A stretch of 64,000 bases of DNA, taken from NCBI GenBank assembly GCA_014529385.2, contig CM043963.1, positions 70,758,412-70,822,411 on the forward strand. The letters are read 5' to 3'. Made by a program: the position numbers and the translations under genes. Below the pieces are notes generated by a model. It did not search any database and was not told where the DNA came from. It was given only the letters and a program-made list of their open reading frames with translations. This document shows positions 63,711 through 64,000 of this stretch, in pieces (position 1 is the stretch's first letter; each line of letters starts with the position of its first letter). This DNA comes from Adiantum capillus-veneris. Its lineage: Eukaryota; Streptophyta; Polypodiopsida; Polypodiales; Pteridaceae.

Positions 63711-64000
63711 CTAGGTACTTGTCTTTCCATAGAAGCTAATCGTACCATGTCGCCAATCTTGAACAGCTCCCACTGCACGTAACCATGGTCTGCCCAGTAT
63801 AATAGGATATGCTCCCAACCCTGCTGGCATCACATGAAAATCAACCACTGCCTTTGCATCATATGCCTCCACTTCTAAGCTCTTTACAACACCCAAGCAT
63901 TTTACTTTTTGATGGTTTGCCAATCTGATCCGAAAACCTGACACCCCAGCCCCATCTTCTCAACGCATGAGTGTGTCATGACGCATATTTGGGCTCCGCC
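63711..64000 (-). pseudogene. Gy-F aspartic protease (runs off the window)
   Basis: The window edge reads GGAQICVM on the minus strand, the protease active-site motif with the catalytic Asp just outside. VVDFHVMPAGLGAYPIILGR and PWLRAVGAVQDW form the second block. GGAQIC matches the Gy-A motif GGAQIC, placing the two in one clade. TAG at 63711-63713 ends it. Confidence 0.85.

Larger units (their letters stand above)
54051..64000 (-). mobile_element. Gy-F: Ty3/gypsy element, runs off the window, split by TRG
   Basis: Minus-strand pol (64000-60148) is followed by a PPT-like sequence, then an LTR split by the plus-strand TRG insert (54918-59837). Domains in order: protease, RT, RNase H, archaeal-type RNase H, integrase. 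Stops and shifts make it inactive. Gag and the 5' LTR are beyond the window. Confidence 0.85.

Overview
The window is entirely a nest of plant retrotransposons. I find no host gene, tRNA, rRNA or CRISPR array. The content is Ty3/gypsy and Ty1/copia LTR elements plus one LINE, in AT-rich DNA carrying long (GA)n tracts. This points to the repetitive part of a large land-plant genome. The mix of lineages (a fungal-like gypsy clade, gypsy elements with two RNase H domains, a YADD-type LINE) makes a fern, lycophyte or other seedless plant plausible, but the clade assignment is inference. All homologies were read by eye.

Layout. 434-2232 is a 5'-truncated LINE on the minus strand ending in a microsatellite tail. 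About 2385-13134 is gypsy element Gy-A (minus): 3' LTR, integrase, archaeal-type RNase H, RT, protease and the end of gag. Inside its RNase H lies a complete copia element Co-A (6598-10440, plus), with 322-bp LTRs and the target duplication CAATG. 13135-23143 is Gy-B (minus), with two 2005-bp LTRs and an RT/RNase H/integrase resembling fungal gypsy elements. 23144-28828 is Gy-C (plus): gag and protease remains, a W-x-P-K repeat ORF and a 357-bp LTR. 29421-38148 is Gy-D (minus): a 506-bp LTR, gag to integrase, and a large extra coding region after integrase. 40262-43060 holds two copia gag fragments in opposite orientation. 43661-49663 is Gy-E (plus), whose pol stops after RNase H. 49796-51650 is the 3' end of a Gy-D relative. 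51651-53670 is a Gy-A-type LTR in plus orientation. 54051-64000 is Gy-F (minus), whose 3' LTR is split by TRG (54918-59837, plus), a gag-only element with the same LTR family.

How the parts work together. Most copies are defective: premature stops (mostly TAG), frameshifts, and several elements lacking integrase or all of pol. Such copies could have moved only with proteins supplied by relatives, and TRG/Gy-F shows this directly because both share LTRs and the sequence next to the 3' LTR.

The most unusual signal is a family of small ORFs of about 70-72 codons in the 5' leader upstream of gag. Gy-B carries two, tandem and overlapping by ATGA, in each LTR. TRG carries one. One Gy-B ORF and the TRG ORF align without gaps at about 50% identity over 72 residues. 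I recognise no known family for them. A second strong signal is a large inverted repeat at 54051-56066, where the inner ~200 bp of one TRG LTR matches the facing Gy-F arm better than its own partner LTR, as expected from gene conversion.
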